DNA of 64,000 nt, from positions 682,001-746,000 of the forward strand of contig JAWKTI010000002.1 of the NCBI GenBank assembly GCA_041399155.1. The letters run 5' to 3'. Source of the stretch: Zavarzinella sp. (lineage in GTDB: Bacteria > Planctomycetota > Planctomycetia > Gemmatales > Gemmataceae). This document shows positions 32,165-41,787 of this stretch, piece by piece. The notes beneath the pieces were generated by a model. The model worked only from the letters and a program-made list of their open reading frames with translations. It was not told where the DNA came from and ran no database searches. The position numbers and the translations under genes were made by a program. Position 1 is the stretch's first letter, and every line of letters begins with the position of its first letter.

Positions 32165-33466
32165 ATGAATTCACCACTGCGTGTTGCAATTATTGGTGGC
32201 GGGACCGTTGGTGGTGGAGTTGTCAAAATCCTGCAACAACACCCCGAACGTTTGCAGCAGCGGTGCGGCAAAGCAATTCAACTTCAACAGGTGGTTGTCC
32301 GCGATCTGGAAAAAGAACGGCCCGATATTCCACGTGAATTCCTGACCGATCAGATATCCCCCACGATTCAACGATCTGATGTTGATTTGATTGTTGAATT
32401 AATTGGTGGTACCACCATTGCGAAACAGGTGGTGCTGCAGGCTTTGCAGGCTGGAAAAGATGTGGTGACAGCCAATAAGGCCTTGCTTGCTGAACATGGG
32501 CCGGAATTATTTGAAACCGCACGTCGCATGGGCCGCACCATCGCTTTTGAAGCCAGCGTTGCCGGTGGGGTGCCAATTATTGCCACGTTAGGCCAGTCGT
32601 TGGGCGCCAATCAGATTACCGCGATTCAGGGAATCCTGAACGGTACCAGCAACTTTATTCTCAGCAATATGTCGGAATGTGGCAGTTCCTACGCAGACAC
32701 TTTGAAACTTGCCCAACAGTTAGGATATGCGGAAGCAGACCCCACCCTGGATGTGGATGGGTCCGATGCTGCCCATAAACTGGCGATTCTGGTACAACTG
32801 GCCTTTGGCGTTACCGTACGGCTGGGCGATATCGAGCGGCAGGGAATTTCCGATCTGAACGCGATGGATTTACGTTTTGCCGCCGAACTGGGCTACACCA
32901 TCAAATTGCTGGCAGAAGCCTGGTCGGACGGCAATCAGGTGGCTGTACATGTCGCACCCGTGTTGTTGCGTCGCACCGACATGCTGGCTCAGGTGCGTGG
33001 TGCCCAGAATGCCATTCAACTGGTGGGTGATGCAGTCGGTGAAGTGATGTTGCAGGGGCAGGGTGCGGGAGCCATGCCCACCGCAAGTGCCGTAGTGGCA
33101 GATATTCTCGATCTGGCAATCGGAAGAGCTCAGGCCACTTTTCAGGCACAGAATCTGTGGTCGAAGCAGGACCGGGGTTATTTTCTTTGCCCATCGGATA
33201 ATGTGCGAAGCCGCTTTTATCTGCGGGTGCTGGTACACGATCAGCCTGGCCGACTTGCTGATGTTGCGAGAGCCCTGGCCGATCACCAGATCAGCATTGC
33301 ATCGCTCATTCAGCATGAGGCACTGGAAGAGCATCAGGGTAGTGTGGTGCCATTGGTGATTATGACCCACTACGCAGAAACGAAAAGATTCCTGAAAGCA
33401 TTAGCAAAAATTAATACTTTGCCTGGTGTGGTACCGCCTGGGGTCTACTTTTCCGTAGATGATTGA
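32165..33466 (+). CDS. hom: Homoserine dehydrogenase
   Basis: Protein of 433 residues in the usual three parts: an NAD(P)-binding Rossmann domain (VAIIGGGTVGGGVVKIL), the catalytic domain (TANKALLAEHGPELF, FEASVAGGVPIIATLGQSL with the catalytic region, GILNGTSNFILSNM, ADPTLDVDGSDAAHKLAIL) and a C-terminal ACT domain (VLVHDQPGRLADVARALADH). It makes homoserine from aspartate semialdehyde for threonine and methionine synthesis. The ACT domain should allow threonine feedback. Length is typical of monofunctional enzymes. GGAAGG lies 8 bp before the ATG. No thrB or thrC is nearby. Confidence 0.95.
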   Translation: MNSPLRVAIIGGGTVGGGVVKILQQHPERLQQRCGKAIQLQQVVVRDLEKERPDIPREFLTDQISPTIQRSDVDLIVELIGGTTIAKQVVLQALQAGKDVVTANKALLAEHGPELFETARRMGRTIAFEASVAGGVPIIATLGQSLGANQITAIQGILNGTSNFILSNMSECGSSYADTLKLAQQLGYAEADPTLDVDGSDAAHKLAILVQLAFGVTVRLGDIERQGISDLNAMDLRFAAELGYTIKLLAEAWSDGNQVAVHVAPVLLRRTDMLAQVRGAQNAIQLVGDAVGEVMLQGQGAGAMPTASAVVADILDLAIGRAQATFQAQNLWSKQDRGYFLCPSDNVRSRFYLRVLVHDQPGRLADVARALADHQISIASLIQHEALEEHQGSVVPLVIMTHYAETKRFLKALAKINTLPGVVPPGVYFSVDD

Positions 33467-33468
33467 TT

Positions 33469-33508
33469 TTGGCCAAATTCTGGCCACACTTGGTCATTAA
33501 TTGGCCAA
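33469..33508. repeat. Helically phased TGGCCA repeats between hom and the next gene
   Basis: Four copies of a TTGGCCA-type core are centred at about 33472.5, 33483.5, 33493.5 and 33504.5, spaced 11, 10 and 11 bp. Copies 1 and 4 are the 8-bp palindrome TTGGCCAA, copy 2 is TGGCCA, copy 3 is TTGGTCA. They lie just after the hom stop and about 100 bp before the exported protein's GTG. The phasing suggests protein binding on one DNA face. Confidence 0.5.
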
Positions 33509-33609
33509 GTTTGCCCCACTTATTGTTGGGAATTCACCTTTTTGTGCGTGGTATCATATTTGCACTACCACCAGTAGTGAGCAACTTTGTTGGAACAACG
33601 GGAGAAAAT

Positions 33610-34689
33610 GTGAAAAAATTCATTCTTGTAAAGCTGACCTGCCTGTTACTGGCGTTGGGGGCAAGTGCCGCACCGAAACCGGAAGAGATCAAGGCGTCCG
33701 TGACGAAAGCTTACGACTTTTTTAAATCGGTCCAGAAGGAAAATGGCTCTTTTGAGCCCCAACGGGCCGGACCTGGCGTTACTGCGATTATTGTCGCAGG
33801 GTTAATTCGCAATGGCTATCCGGTTGACGATCCGGTCGTAGCCAAAGGAATGAAATACCTGGAAAGCCAGATTCAGGAAGATGGTGGAATTTACAACCGG
33901 TTTCTGGCCAATTACACCACCTGTATTGCACTGGTTACTTTTCAGGAAGCCAACAAAAATGGAAAGTACGATAAAGTGATTGCCAGCGCCAACAAGTTCA
34001 TCAAAACCCTACAGCAGGGTGGGCCGGAAGAAAACCTCCCCTTCGGTGGATTTGGGTATGATGCAAAAAGCCGACCAGATGTGTCAAATACTCACTTCGC
34101 GGTGGAAGCTCTGATTGCTGCAGGTGTGCCAAAAGATGATCCCGCCATTCAAAATGCGATTCGTTTTTTAAGCAAGTGCCAGAATCTGCCCAGCGAAGCC
34201 AATAAAGAAGCTTATGCCAAGAAAGCCAGCGAACAGGATAAAGGCGGTTTTGTTTACAACCCCAGCGAAGCTGGCAACGCCAAAAGCCCCAAAGTGACGC
34301 CGGAAGGTGGTTTGCGGTCGGAAGGTGCCATGACCTACGCTGGCCTGAAAAGCTTCCTGTATGCCGGCGTGGGAAAAACCGATCCCCGCGTAGTGGCTGC
34401 GCTCGGCTGGATCAGGAAAAACTACACATTGGAAGAAAACCCGGGCCAGGGCGAAGCCGGTCTGTATTACTATTACACCACTTTTGCCAAAGCGATGTCG
34501 GTGCTGGGTGAAGACAATTTTGAAGATGCAGCAGGCAAAAAGCACGACTGGAAGATGGAATTGTTTACCACATTAAAGACAAAACAGTCCGAGAAAGGCA
34601 GTTGGACAAACAAGAATGGTGCCTTTCTGGAAAGTTCGCCAGAACTAGCCACCGCTTTCGCAGTGTTGGCGTTAAGCTACTGCAAATAA
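33610..34689 (+). CDS. Exported prenyltransferase/squalene-oxidase-repeat protein
   Basis: Protein of 359 residues starting at a GTG that follows GGGAG (start position set by the signal peptide, about residues 1-20, KKFILVKLTCLLLALGASA). The mature part is an alpha/alpha toroid of the prenyltransferase/squalene-oxidase repeat type: repeated blocks such as PVVAKGMKYLESQIQEDGG, NTHFAVEALIAAGVP and YAGLKSFLYAGVGKTDPRVV. No DxDD cyclase motif is present and it is exported, so it is unlikely to be a terpene cyclase; a binding or structural role is more probable. Similar exported proteins are common in planctomycetes. Confidence 0.8.
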   Translation: MKKFILVKLTCLLLALGASAAPKPEEIKASVTKAYDFFKSVQKENGSFEPQRAGPGVTAIIVAGLIRNGYPVDDPVVAKGMKYLESQIQEDGGIYNRFLANYTTCIALVTFQEANKNGKYDKVIASANKFIKTLQQGGPEENLPFGGFGYDAKSRPDVSNTHFAVEALIAAGVPKDDPAIQNAIRFLSKCQNLPSEANKEAYAKKASEQDKGGFVYNPSEAGNAKSPKVTPEGGLRSEGAMTYAGLKSFLYAGVGKTDPRVVAALGWIRKNYTLEENPGQGEAGLYYYYTTFAKAMSVLGEDNFEDAAGKKHDWKMELFTTLKTKQSEKGSWTNKNGAFLESSPELATAFAVLALSYCK

Positions 34690-34923
34690 TGACGTAAACT
34701 TATGTAAATGATCGAGTTCAGGTCAATTTTTCTCGGCTCCCAGCTATATCATTCGCCCTGATTCACTGCAATGCCATCCTGGTAATACTCTTTCTGCGAT
34801 GCACTTGTTTTCAAGCGAAAAATGTCCGAACCTGGAGCCGTTGCCTGACCAACACCAGTTCCTTCGTTGTACCGTGGGTGCAATCGCATAAAATAAACGA
34901 AAGATCACTTACGGGAGCAACTC

Positions 34924-35286
34924 ATGCCAGGGAAATTCTGTGTTTCATTGACCCATGCCAAAGACAATGCTGACAAAGCCACAGTGGCATTTGCCGTCGC
35001 CAATGCCGCAGTCTCCTCAAAGCGGGAAACAGTGGTCTTTCTTAGCGTGGAAGGTGTTCGGCTGGCCCAGGCAGGCTATAGTGAGGGTATTCATGAAGAG
35101 GGCTTTCCCACGCTGAAAGAGTTAATTGAAACTTTCACAGCGGCAGGTGGGAAGATCCTGGTCTGTACACCCTGTCTGAAAAAGCGTGGGTTGGACGACA
35201 GTAACCTGATTGCGGGTGCCAGATTAGCAAGCGGGATAGAACTGGTGGAGTTTATGGCAGAAGGTTGTGCCACCGTCTCGTACTAA
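34924..35286 (+). CDS. DsrE-like small protein
   Basis: Cytosolic protein of 120 residues resembling DsrE/DsrF-family sulfur-relay and peroxiredoxin-like proteins: KFCVSLTHAKDNADKATVAFAVANAAV at the start, TVVFLSVEGVRLAQAG in the middle and a CTPCLKKRGL loop carrying two cysteines. In the family these cysteines carry persulfide or have redox roles. No dsr, tus or sox gene is nearby, so the pathway is unknown. A GGGAG ribosome site precedes the ATG. The preceding 234 bp hold no gene. Confidence 0.75.
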   Translation: MPGKFCVSLTHAKDNADKATVAFAVANAAVSSKRETVVFLSVEGVRLAQAGYSEGIHEEGFPTLKELIETFTAAGGKILVCTPCLKKRGLDDSNLIAGARLASGIELVEFMAEGCATVSY

Positions 35287-35295
35287 AGAGAAGTT

Positions 35296-38200
35296 TCAGC
35301 GTACTGGTGCCAGTCGGAGTAACAGAAAGCGAATCGCGTTATCGCTCAGGGTTTTGACAGTTTCTATACGAATTACGGGGCTGGTGACCGTGCCAGAAAC
35401 TTCCAGGTGGACCGCAAAGTTAGCCAGCACCCCAAAGACATTGGAAAGACCTTCCGCAGTGAAAGGTTCGTTAACTGTTCTGGTGGAAAGTCGTTGGATG
35501 CGGGCTGATTGCAACAGATTCAACCGGGCCTGACCTGTGCTGCCAGCGATTTCTGCACGAATATTACCATTCAGCGATACTTCTCCAGTGGCGTAAATAT
35601 CCAGCGATGAACCGGTCAGGGTTACCTCGTCGAACTTCCAGACGCTTTTATGAAGACGTGCGGAAACCTCCCCACCTTCCACCAGGGTGGTGGTATCGCG
35701 TCCAAAGCCAAGAAACGGCACCAGCGACGATAACAAGGGCAACCCAAATGGTCGCGAGCGGCCGATCGTCCCATCAAATTTTGCGTCCAGATCATTCACG
35801 GTATCCAATGATCTGCTTGTCAATTCCAGTTTCCCGCTGACGACCGCTGAATATTGCTGTGCGGAAGCAAACGCTTTGCCGATATCGATATTTTTTCCTT
35901 CCAGATTCAGCTTCAAGGTGGGATGCAGATTGGGTGGGAAACGCAGCTCGCCTTTGCCAGAAATTCTTCCACCGGAAGTACTTCCGTTTGCATCGCGAAA
36001 ATGTAATTCCCCACGGTTGCTGACGAGAGAGTAGGTAAAATCAAGTGGCAACCGCAAATCGGTTACCGGAACGCCATAAATCGTGCCACCACGGGCAAAA
36101 AGTACCCCATTGCCACGAATTTCGCTGCCCACGCTGAGGTTGATTCGCCCATCAACGGTGGTGCGAATGTTCTTCTCCAGGCTGGGCACCATCACCAGTG
36201 CTTTTTCCGTGGAGCATTTGGTCAGGTTCAACGTCATCCGACTGGCATCAAATCGATCCAGATTAATAACACCAGATGCACGGATCGAACCACGACCGAC
36301 AGGTAAGTTGATTTTATCAATGAATATTTCATCTTCCGTCAGTTTCACTAACGCCGTACCTGAGCTGGAAATCGTCTGGTTCTGCCAATGTAGGCGGTCA
36401 ATCCGTAATGCAGCTTCGCCAACATAACGTTCTTCGGTTTTCTTGACAACCGTTCCATCCTTCTGAGGGATCTCAATTTCCAATTTGACAATTTCCCGTA
36501 TCGTCAATTCGCCAGAAATCTCGGCATCGAGCTTGGTGACGCCGCCAATTTTATTAGAGATTTTTAATAATTCTGACAGGTTGATACCACGCAACTTCAG
36601 GCGAAGTGGGTCTTTCAGCTTCGTATTTTGCGAATTTGTTTGCACCTGCTGAATTGGAAGAGCATAGGGAAAGCCCGGCACAGCCATCAGTTGAGGTGGG
36701 GCCTGTTGCGGTTGCTGTGGTTCGGAATTGGGATCCAGCCGACCGTTCAGCTCAACTTCCCCACCGAATGCCTTCAGAATCACTTTGTAATCTGCCACAC
36801 CGTTCGCAATCACCGCATTGGCACGCACTTTATCGGCAGGCAGGCCCTGAATGGTCAATTTCGGTCCATCAAATTGCAGATCAACCTGATATCCACGCAC
36901 CTGGGGTGGGACAACTTTGGGTACCCGAATGGTGATTGTGCCATCAGAAACGCCCGCCATGGTGATTTTTGCCAGTGTGTTCGTTACCAGCGATAATTTG
37001 CCCAAATCCATCTGCTTGATCTGCAGCACCCCTTTCCCTTCTGCAGCGGGAGATAATGGAATCGTTGTTTCGCCGGAAACTGTTCCACCAAAAGCTTTTA
37101 GGGCGATTTCCTGCAGGTTGATCTGCTCGAGATCACTTTTCCATTTCAAGCGGATATCATCGATCGGAACCACCAGCTTCACCCGGACCTTCGAACAGGT
37201 TGCCTCTCCTTCAGTGAAGAAAGTACCTGCCGCCATACTCCCATGGAGGCGGGCGGAAATATCCCATTCGCCACTGAGGCTGATCGGTAGCTCACCCACC
37301 ATGGACAGTTTTTCCAACTGCGAGATCGACAGTCGATTGACCTGCAATTTCACTTCGAAAAGTTGCTCATCCACCAGTTGTATCTGGCCATTACCTGTAA
37401 TGGTGGCAGTTTTTCCAAACAGCCCCACTTTGGGAACCGTGGCAACCAGATCGCTGATAAACAGCGTTCCGCGGTCCACTTTGATATTGCACGACACGTT
37501 AATCAGTTTAAAACCTTCCCACTCCAGGGTGGGGGAGGTCAATTTGCCTTCGACGCGGTAGTTGCGAAATTCGGTCACATCATCAGATGGGATTTCCAGC
37601 TTCACTTCCGCATCCACTTTCCCACGCAACGGCACCTGAACATTCACTTTCAGGGCTTGCAGCAGTTCATCAAGGTTAATATTGCGGAAGGCGGTATTCA
37701 CCTGAAGGTACTTCCGTTGAACGCCCACAGGCAATGGTTGGCCATCGCTGGCGGAAACCTGCCTCAGTACGCGTGTCAACAGGCCTTTTTTGCCCACTGG
37801 AGTTGCTGGTTTGGTCAGGTCGTTTGGCAGTGGATTTGGCTGTCCCGGTTGGCCAATGACCTGCACAAACTGAAATTCCCCACCGTTGGCGGGCTGCATC
37901 TGCAAATGAATTGGCTGGGTGGGCACCCCGTTCAGATTGGCCTGATGAATCGTGGCCTGCCCGCGGCCATCCGTCTGCACCCCACCCTGTCGCAAGATCG
38001 TAACGGTAAAATCGGTCTGGGCATCCACTTTGCCGGTTACTTCTTTAGGAAAACGCCATTCTTTCGGCAATTCGGTCAGGGCAGCCTGTTGAATCTGGGT
38101 GGTGAACCGCAAAGTATCGTGCCAGCCAGAAAAATCCATTTCCGCATTCAGTTTCACTTTTCCACCAGCGGCTTCGCCCGAAATATCGGTTAAACGCAGT

Positions 38201-39048
38201 TGCTGGCCATAGGCCTGAACCAGCCCACTGGCACCGGAAAAGTTCAGGTGAATCGCAGGCACGTGCACCTGAACCTCTTTCGGCCGCATCGTCATCAGAT
38301 AGCTGGCACGGTTTTGGTTTCCATCGTATTGCACTTCCAGTTTTGCGGTGGTAGATCCGGAAAGATCAATCGCCTGCCAGGCATTCTGGTTCACAAATGG
38401 CGTTTTGCGTAATAACTCCGGCGTCACCGCGTGCTCACCTTGCAGGGTAGCCAGTAGTTTTGCGGAGTGTGTGGCTAATTCATAATCGCCCTGCACCGTC
38501 CAATGGCCCCAGCGTGGGTCGCGAATCGCCCCACTTAAAGTCAAGTGGCCATCGGTCGGCACGAGCTCTAAGTTAATATTTTCAAAGGAGTTAGGAGATC
38601 TTCCTTCTTCTTCCACGGTCACTCGGGCATCGCGCAATTGCAGGTTCGGCATGGCACGTGGGGTATTTTCACCAGCGGGATCAGGAAATCTGGTCAACAA
38701 GTCGCCCGCTTTGTTAAACCGCAGGTGGACATCTGCATTTTCCACCACCACCTTCTTCGCGGTGCGGCCGATCAGCATATCCCACACAGGATAGTGCACC
38801 ACCATGCGGGGTGCCTGCAGCCATTTTCCTTGTCCATCGATTTCATGCAGGGTCAGATTACGGAATTCAATGCTGGAAATGCCAATTGAAACCTGGTCGG
38901 CTGCCACCGGCATGCGGATTTGTTGTTGGAAGTTCCGCAGCACCATTTTTTTTGCGTGCGGCGTTTGCAGGTAGCCCCACCCGGCAACTGCTGACAGAAA
39001 GACGCCTATCAGAATATACCGTGCGGTGCGTCGCCGAAAAATTCTCAT
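35296..39048 (-). CDS. Large AsmA-like envelope protein
   Basis: Protein of 1250 residues anchored by one N-terminal membrane helix (about 10-30) with the remainder outside the cytoplasm as repeated beta-strand blocks (many GxxxxxGxLxL patterns and INLDELL-type strands). The layout is that of AsmA/TamB-type bridge-like proteins, thought to carry lipids between membranes. The C-terminal third (VSGKLELTSRSLDTVNDLDAK, LVEGGEVSARLHKSVWKFD, ATGEVSLNG) resembles AsmA C-terminal domains. A Pro/Gln-rich stretch interrupts near residue 790. The start was set at the ATG at 39048, where a basic pre-helix begins; 35 more residues are possible upstream. Convergent with the DsrE-like gene. Confidence 0.75.
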   Translation of the reverse strand: MRIFRRRTARYILIGVFLSAVAGWGYLQTPHAKKMVLRNFQQQIRMPVAADQVSIGISSIEFRNLTLHEIDGQGKWLQAPRMVVHYPVWDMLIGRTAKKVVVENADVHLRFNKAGDLLTRFPDPAGENTPRAMPNLQLRDARVTVEEEGRSPNSFENINLELVPTDGHLTLSGAIRDPRWGHWTVQGDYELATHSAKLLATLQGEHAVTPELLRKTPFVNQNAWQAIDLSGSTTAKLEVQYDGNQNRASYLMTMRPKEVQVHVPAIHLNFSGASGLVQAYGQQLRLTDISGEAAGGKVKLNAEMDFSGWHDTLRFTTQIQQAALTELPKEWRFPKEVTGKVDAQTDFTVTILRQGGVQTDGRGQATIHQANLNGVPTQPIHLQMQPANGGEFQFVQVIGQPGQPNPLPNDLTKPATPVGKKGLLTRVLRQVSASDGQPLPVGVQRKYLQVNTAFRNINLDELLQALKVNVQVPLRGKVDAEVKLEIPSDDVTEFRNYRVEGKLTSPTLEWEGFKLINVSCNIKVDRGTLFISDLVATVPKVGLFGKTATITGNGQIQLVDEQLFEVKLQVNRLSISQLEKLSMVGELPISLSGEWDISARLHGSMAAGTFFTEGEATCSKVRVKLVVPIDDIRLKWKSDLEQINLQEIALKAFGGTVSGETTIPLSPAAEGKGVLQIKQMDLGKLSLVTNTLAKITMAGVSDGTITIRVPKVVPPQVRGYQVDLQFDGPKLTIQGLPADKVRANAVIANGVADYKVILKAFGGEVELNGRLDPNSEPQQPQQAPPQLMAVPGFPYALPIQQVQTNSQNTKLKDPLRLKLRGINLSELLKISNKIGGVTKLDAEISGELTIREIVKLEIEIPQKDGTVVKKTEERYVGEAALRIDRLHWQNQTISSSGTALVKLTEDEIFIDKINLPVGRGSIRASGVINLDRFDASRMTLNLTKCSTEKALVMVPSLEKNIRTTVDGRINLSVGSEIRGNGVLFARGGTIYGVPVTDLRLPLDFTYSLVSNRGELHFRDANGSTSGGRISGKGELRFPPNLHPTLKLNLEGKNIDIGKAFASAQQYSAVVSGKLELTSRSLDTVNDLDAKFDGTIGRSRPFGLPLLSSLVPFLGFGRDTTTLVEGGEVSARLHKSVWKFDEVTLTGSSLDIYATGEVSLNGNIRAEIAGSTGQARLNLLQSARIQRLSTRTVNEPFTAEGLSNVFGVLANFAVHLEVSGTVTSPVIRIETVKTLSDNAIRFLLLRLAPVR

Positions 39049-39528
39049 TTTGTTCTCATTAACCGCATTCAATTGCGAACTTTGATTGGTAAACGCTTTC
39101 CAGACAAGACTTTGCGCTGTTTTTGTGACTGCGATGGCCTGTCGCATGAACAAGTTGTTGTCGGGACCTTTCCCTTATTTCGCGAAAAAAAGGAAAAACT
39201 TTTACCAAACCTCCTGATTTCTTACCATTTTACACGAATTCAGACGTCCACTGGCAAAAAGTGGATATTTAGTCTGAGGAAAGAATATTTGAGTCTGACA
39301 ATTGAAACGATGGGGTAATTCCAGTCGATTATATCTGTCTTAACGATGCGAACTGTTCACGTGGCAGCGGGCATCCTGCCGCTGAGGTACTGTTCACCAA
39401 TGCCACCTTGCGCGGGAATGCTGTTGATCCAACTTTGTATTCATCTGAACGACTAATTCCTTCATCTGAAATATCATATCAGCACTCGAGCGGTGGAAAT
39501 CTCATTCAAAAGAAGGAACAATACGTCA
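39049..39528. other. Divergent intergenic region before the acid phosphatase gene
   Basis: This 480-bp stretch holds no convincing gene. A hairpin (CAGCGG, eight-base loop, CCGCTG, 39365-39384) lies 145 bp before the phosphatase start. Poly-A/T patches at about 39183-39203 are candidates for promoter or leader sequence of the AsmA-like gene. No clear promoter hexamers were found. Confidence 0.45.
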
Positions 39529-40392
39529 ATGAACCGTGTTCAACAGCGAATATTTCGCACAACCCTGGTGGCTGGTGGGTTGATTGCCGCCTTTCTGGTG
39601 GGGAACTGGGTTTCGGCACAGGCACCAGTTCCGGCAGCACCTGCTGCATTCAAGCCGGAAAAACCTGCCAACCGTGGCCTGGATGCTAATCTATACATGC
39701 AGACCTCGGCTGAATACCGTGCCTGTTGCTATCAGGCGTACAACCTTGCCACCCTGCGATTGAAAGACGCTGTCAGGCAACATGCTGATAAGAAGCTTGC
39801 CGTGGTTCTCGACCTGGACGAAACCGTGGTGGATAATGCGGGCTTTCAGGCGATGCAACTGAGGAGCAATCTTGCCTATGATCAACGACTTTGGGATCAC
39901 TGGGAAAAGGACCATGCGGAACATGTCGGCCTGATCCCCGGTGCAAAAGAGTTTATCCTGGAGGCAGGAAAACTCGGTGTCACAGTCGCTTACATTAGTA
40001 ATCGAAACGACAAGTTCCGTGATCAGACCAAAAAATTGCTGGCAAAACATGGCATCTCTGCTGCAGAAGACAGCCTGCTGAAACTGAGCACGGACACAAG
40101 TGACAAAACCAAGCGACGAAAGGAAGTGGAGAAAGAGTACACAGTGGTCCTGTATGTTGGTGATAACCTGCGTGACTTTGACGACAGTTTCCGTTGCAGA
40201 AAATTCGAGAAAAAGACACCTGAGGAAATCAGCCAGGCGATCAAAGAACGCAAGGAAACCACTGATAAGCACCAAAGCGAGTGGGGGAATAAGTGGATTG
40301 TACTGCCATGCCCGGCATACGGGGAATGGCTGAAGCCCCTGGGCGAAGGCGAGAACGATCTGGATCAACTCGCCCCACCCATTGGGAAGTAA
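39529..40392 (+). CDS. Exported HAD-superfamily acid phosphatase (class B/e(P4) type)
   Basis: Protein of 287 residues with a signal peptide (about 1-30, TTLVAGGLIAAFLVGNWVSAQA). HAD motif I is VLDLDETVVDN with both nucleophile and acid aspartates, motif II lies in VAYISNRND, and motif III/IV in VLYVGDNLRDFDDSF. This is the acid phosphatase / lipoprotein e(P4) group that releases phosphate from nucleotides outside the cytoplasm. A Pro/Ala linker joins signal and domain. The ATG at 39529 has AGAAGGAA 10 bp upstream; an upstream in-frame start lacks support. The next gene, a haem-motif lipoprotein, begins 50 bp downstream. Confidence 0.85.
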   Translation: MNRVQQRIFRTTLVAGGLIAAFLVGNWVSAQAPVPAAPAAFKPEKPANRGLDANLYMQTSAEYRACCYQAYNLATLRLKDAVRQHADKKLAVVLDLDETVVDNAGFQAMQLRSNLAYDQRLWDHWEKDHAEHVGLIPGAKEFILEAGKLGVTVAYISNRNDKFRDQTKKLLAKHGISAAEDSLLKLSTDTSDKTKRRKEVEKEYTVVLYVGDNLRDFDDSFRCRKFEKKTPEEISQAIKERKETTDKHQSEWGNKWIVLPCPAYGEWLKPLGEGENDLDQLAPPIGK

Positions 40393-40442
40393 TAATTGTG
40401 TACAATCAAGTTATTGCTTTGGTGAATCGAGGGCGAGTTTTG

Positions 40443-41060
40443 ATGTTGAATGCAAAACTACTGATTTTCATTGGCTTGATATTTGGAATTTCAGCCTCTT
40501 GCAGTCCTGAACAAGGCAACCAGTCTGATTTGATACCTGTTGAACAGGTGTGGCCAAAATCTGTGGAGCCAATGCTGCCAACTTACTGTAGTTCTGTTGA
40601 GCCAATTCCAAAAGATGATTCTCGGGATATCGGCCCATATCGAGACCACAAAGTTTCTGTCGATCTATTTACTAGCGCATCAGGTTTTGGGCCAGAAAGA
40701 ATGATTGTTTTCAAAGACGAGAGAAAACCGTTCACACGAATCGAATTGGTTGGGATTCTGAAAACCAAAATCCCAGCGGTTTATGTACTAGACCAGCAAC
40801 CGTCTCTGAAGAGTATTCGAAGTGCAAAACGTCGCCCACTGGACGAATTTGAGCAACGTAGTCTTGTTGCGATCAGGACGGGACATGATTTGGTTTGGAC
40901 CAGGGAATCGCCAAAAAGGATGTTTGGCGCAATCAGAGCTGAAGCCAACTGTCTAAAATGTCACACAACAGCAAAAGAAGGAGATTTGCTAGGTGCATTT
41001 ACTTACTACCTAAACATTCCCGTTGATCAATTGAGTACACGTAACTTAACGCGGGATTAA
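40443..41060 (+). CDS. Lipoprotein with a single c-type haem motif
   Basis: Protein of 205 residues with a lipoprotein signal (FIGLIFGISASC, Cys20 as acylation site). One CxxCH haem-binding site lies near the C-terminus (C170, C173, H174; CLKCHTTAKEGDLLGAFTYYL). The CxxCH-x-KEGDLLGAF wording resembles DUF3365-like sensor or haem domains. The middle part is unassigned. It should be a periplasmic monohaem protein, with electron transfer or signal sensing as possible roles. GAGGG lies 10 bp before the ATG. No cytochrome maturation or oxidase gene is nearby. Confidence 0.72.
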   Translation: MLNAKLLIFIGLIFGISASCSPEQGNQSDLIPVEQVWPKSVEPMLPTYCSSVEPIPKDDSRDIGPYRDHKVSVDLFTSASGFGPERMIVFKDERKPFTRIELVGILKTKIPAVYVLDQQPSLKSIRSAKRRPLDEFEQRSLVAIRTGHDLVWTRESPKRMFGAIRAEANCLKCHTTAKEGDLLGAFTYYLNIPVDQLSTRNLTRD

Positions 41061-41226
41061 AATTCAGATTGGAACAGTGATGAAATGAAGTTACTGGAAA
41101 GTTTTTTAACAGACAGTTACCGGAAAATGAATTAAAGGCAAGGTAGTTAAATTTGGATCCTCACGTGTCATCTTTGGATCTGGCTCGACTTATCTTCATC
41201 TTATATATGCGATAGCCAAGTTTAGA

Positions 41227-41739
41227 TCAGTCTCCGACAGATTTCGCGAATGCTTCACGAATTCGTTTTGACTTGATATCACCCTTTGTGCAAAAATCGC
41301 AACCACATGGTTTTTTGCCTTTAGCTTCAGGATAATACCGCCAACCTAAGATCTGCGGTAATGCACTGATTTTGTGGATTTCGTCCTCATTTATCTTGCG
41401 TGGTATGATCACCTCAAATCCTTCCGCTTGGTCTGCATTGAAGACAAGCCCAATGGCTTCTACAGCTGTAAACAATTCATGATGATGACGGTAATGTCCA
41501 ACCAGGACCATCTCATCATCGGGGATACGAAAATATACACCAACAATTGTGCGTTGTCCCTTTCGTTTGAGTTCACGTAGCCATTGATGGGACACATAAA
41601 AGTTGTCTGTGACCGGCATCGCGAAGACGATCCGATCGTATCCTTCCTCTAAAGGGTGTTTCAAACGACGAGGCTTTATACCACTTCGACGTATTGCATC
41701 GGATTTATTTTCTGGTGCTAGATGTACGAATATTGCCAT
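41227..41739 (-). CDS. Unrecognised protein with ADP-ribosyltransferase-like features
   Basis: Cytosolic protein of 170 residues. I do not recognise a named family. Its opening (IFVHLAPENKSDAIRRSGI) resembles the first strand-helix of DarT/KptA-type ART folds (His followed by an I-x-x-x-GI turn), and QAEGFEVIIPRKINEDEI near residue 115-130 resembles the later strand where DarT-like enzymes keep a catalytic glutamate. The C-terminus has a Cys cluster (CGCDFC). This is a fold guess from short motifs, not an assignment. The gene is 48 bp downstream of an ankyrin gene in the same direction. GGAGAA precedes the ATG. Confidence 0.5.
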   Translation of the reverse strand: MAIFVHLAPENKSDAIRRSGIKPRRLKHPLEEGYDRIVFAMPVTDNFYVSHQWLRELKRKGQRTIVGVYFRIPDDEMVLVGHYRHHHELFTAVEAIGLVFNADQAEGFEVIIPRKINEDEIHKISALPQILGWRYYPEAKGKKPCGCDFCTKGDIKSKRIREAFAKSVGD

Positions 41740-41787
41740 AGTTTCGCATGTTTCTCCGTGAAGAATAGTTCGGTGAATCAGTTACTC

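Noticed and set aside
33463..33609. In-frame extension before the exported repeat protein
   Set aside because: It runs across the phased repeats and would bury the signal peptide. The GTG at 33610 has a GGGAG site.
35300..38900. Several open frames on the opposite strand of the AsmA-like gene
   Set aside because: They are shadows of a long beta-rich coding region and lack ribosome sites or domains.
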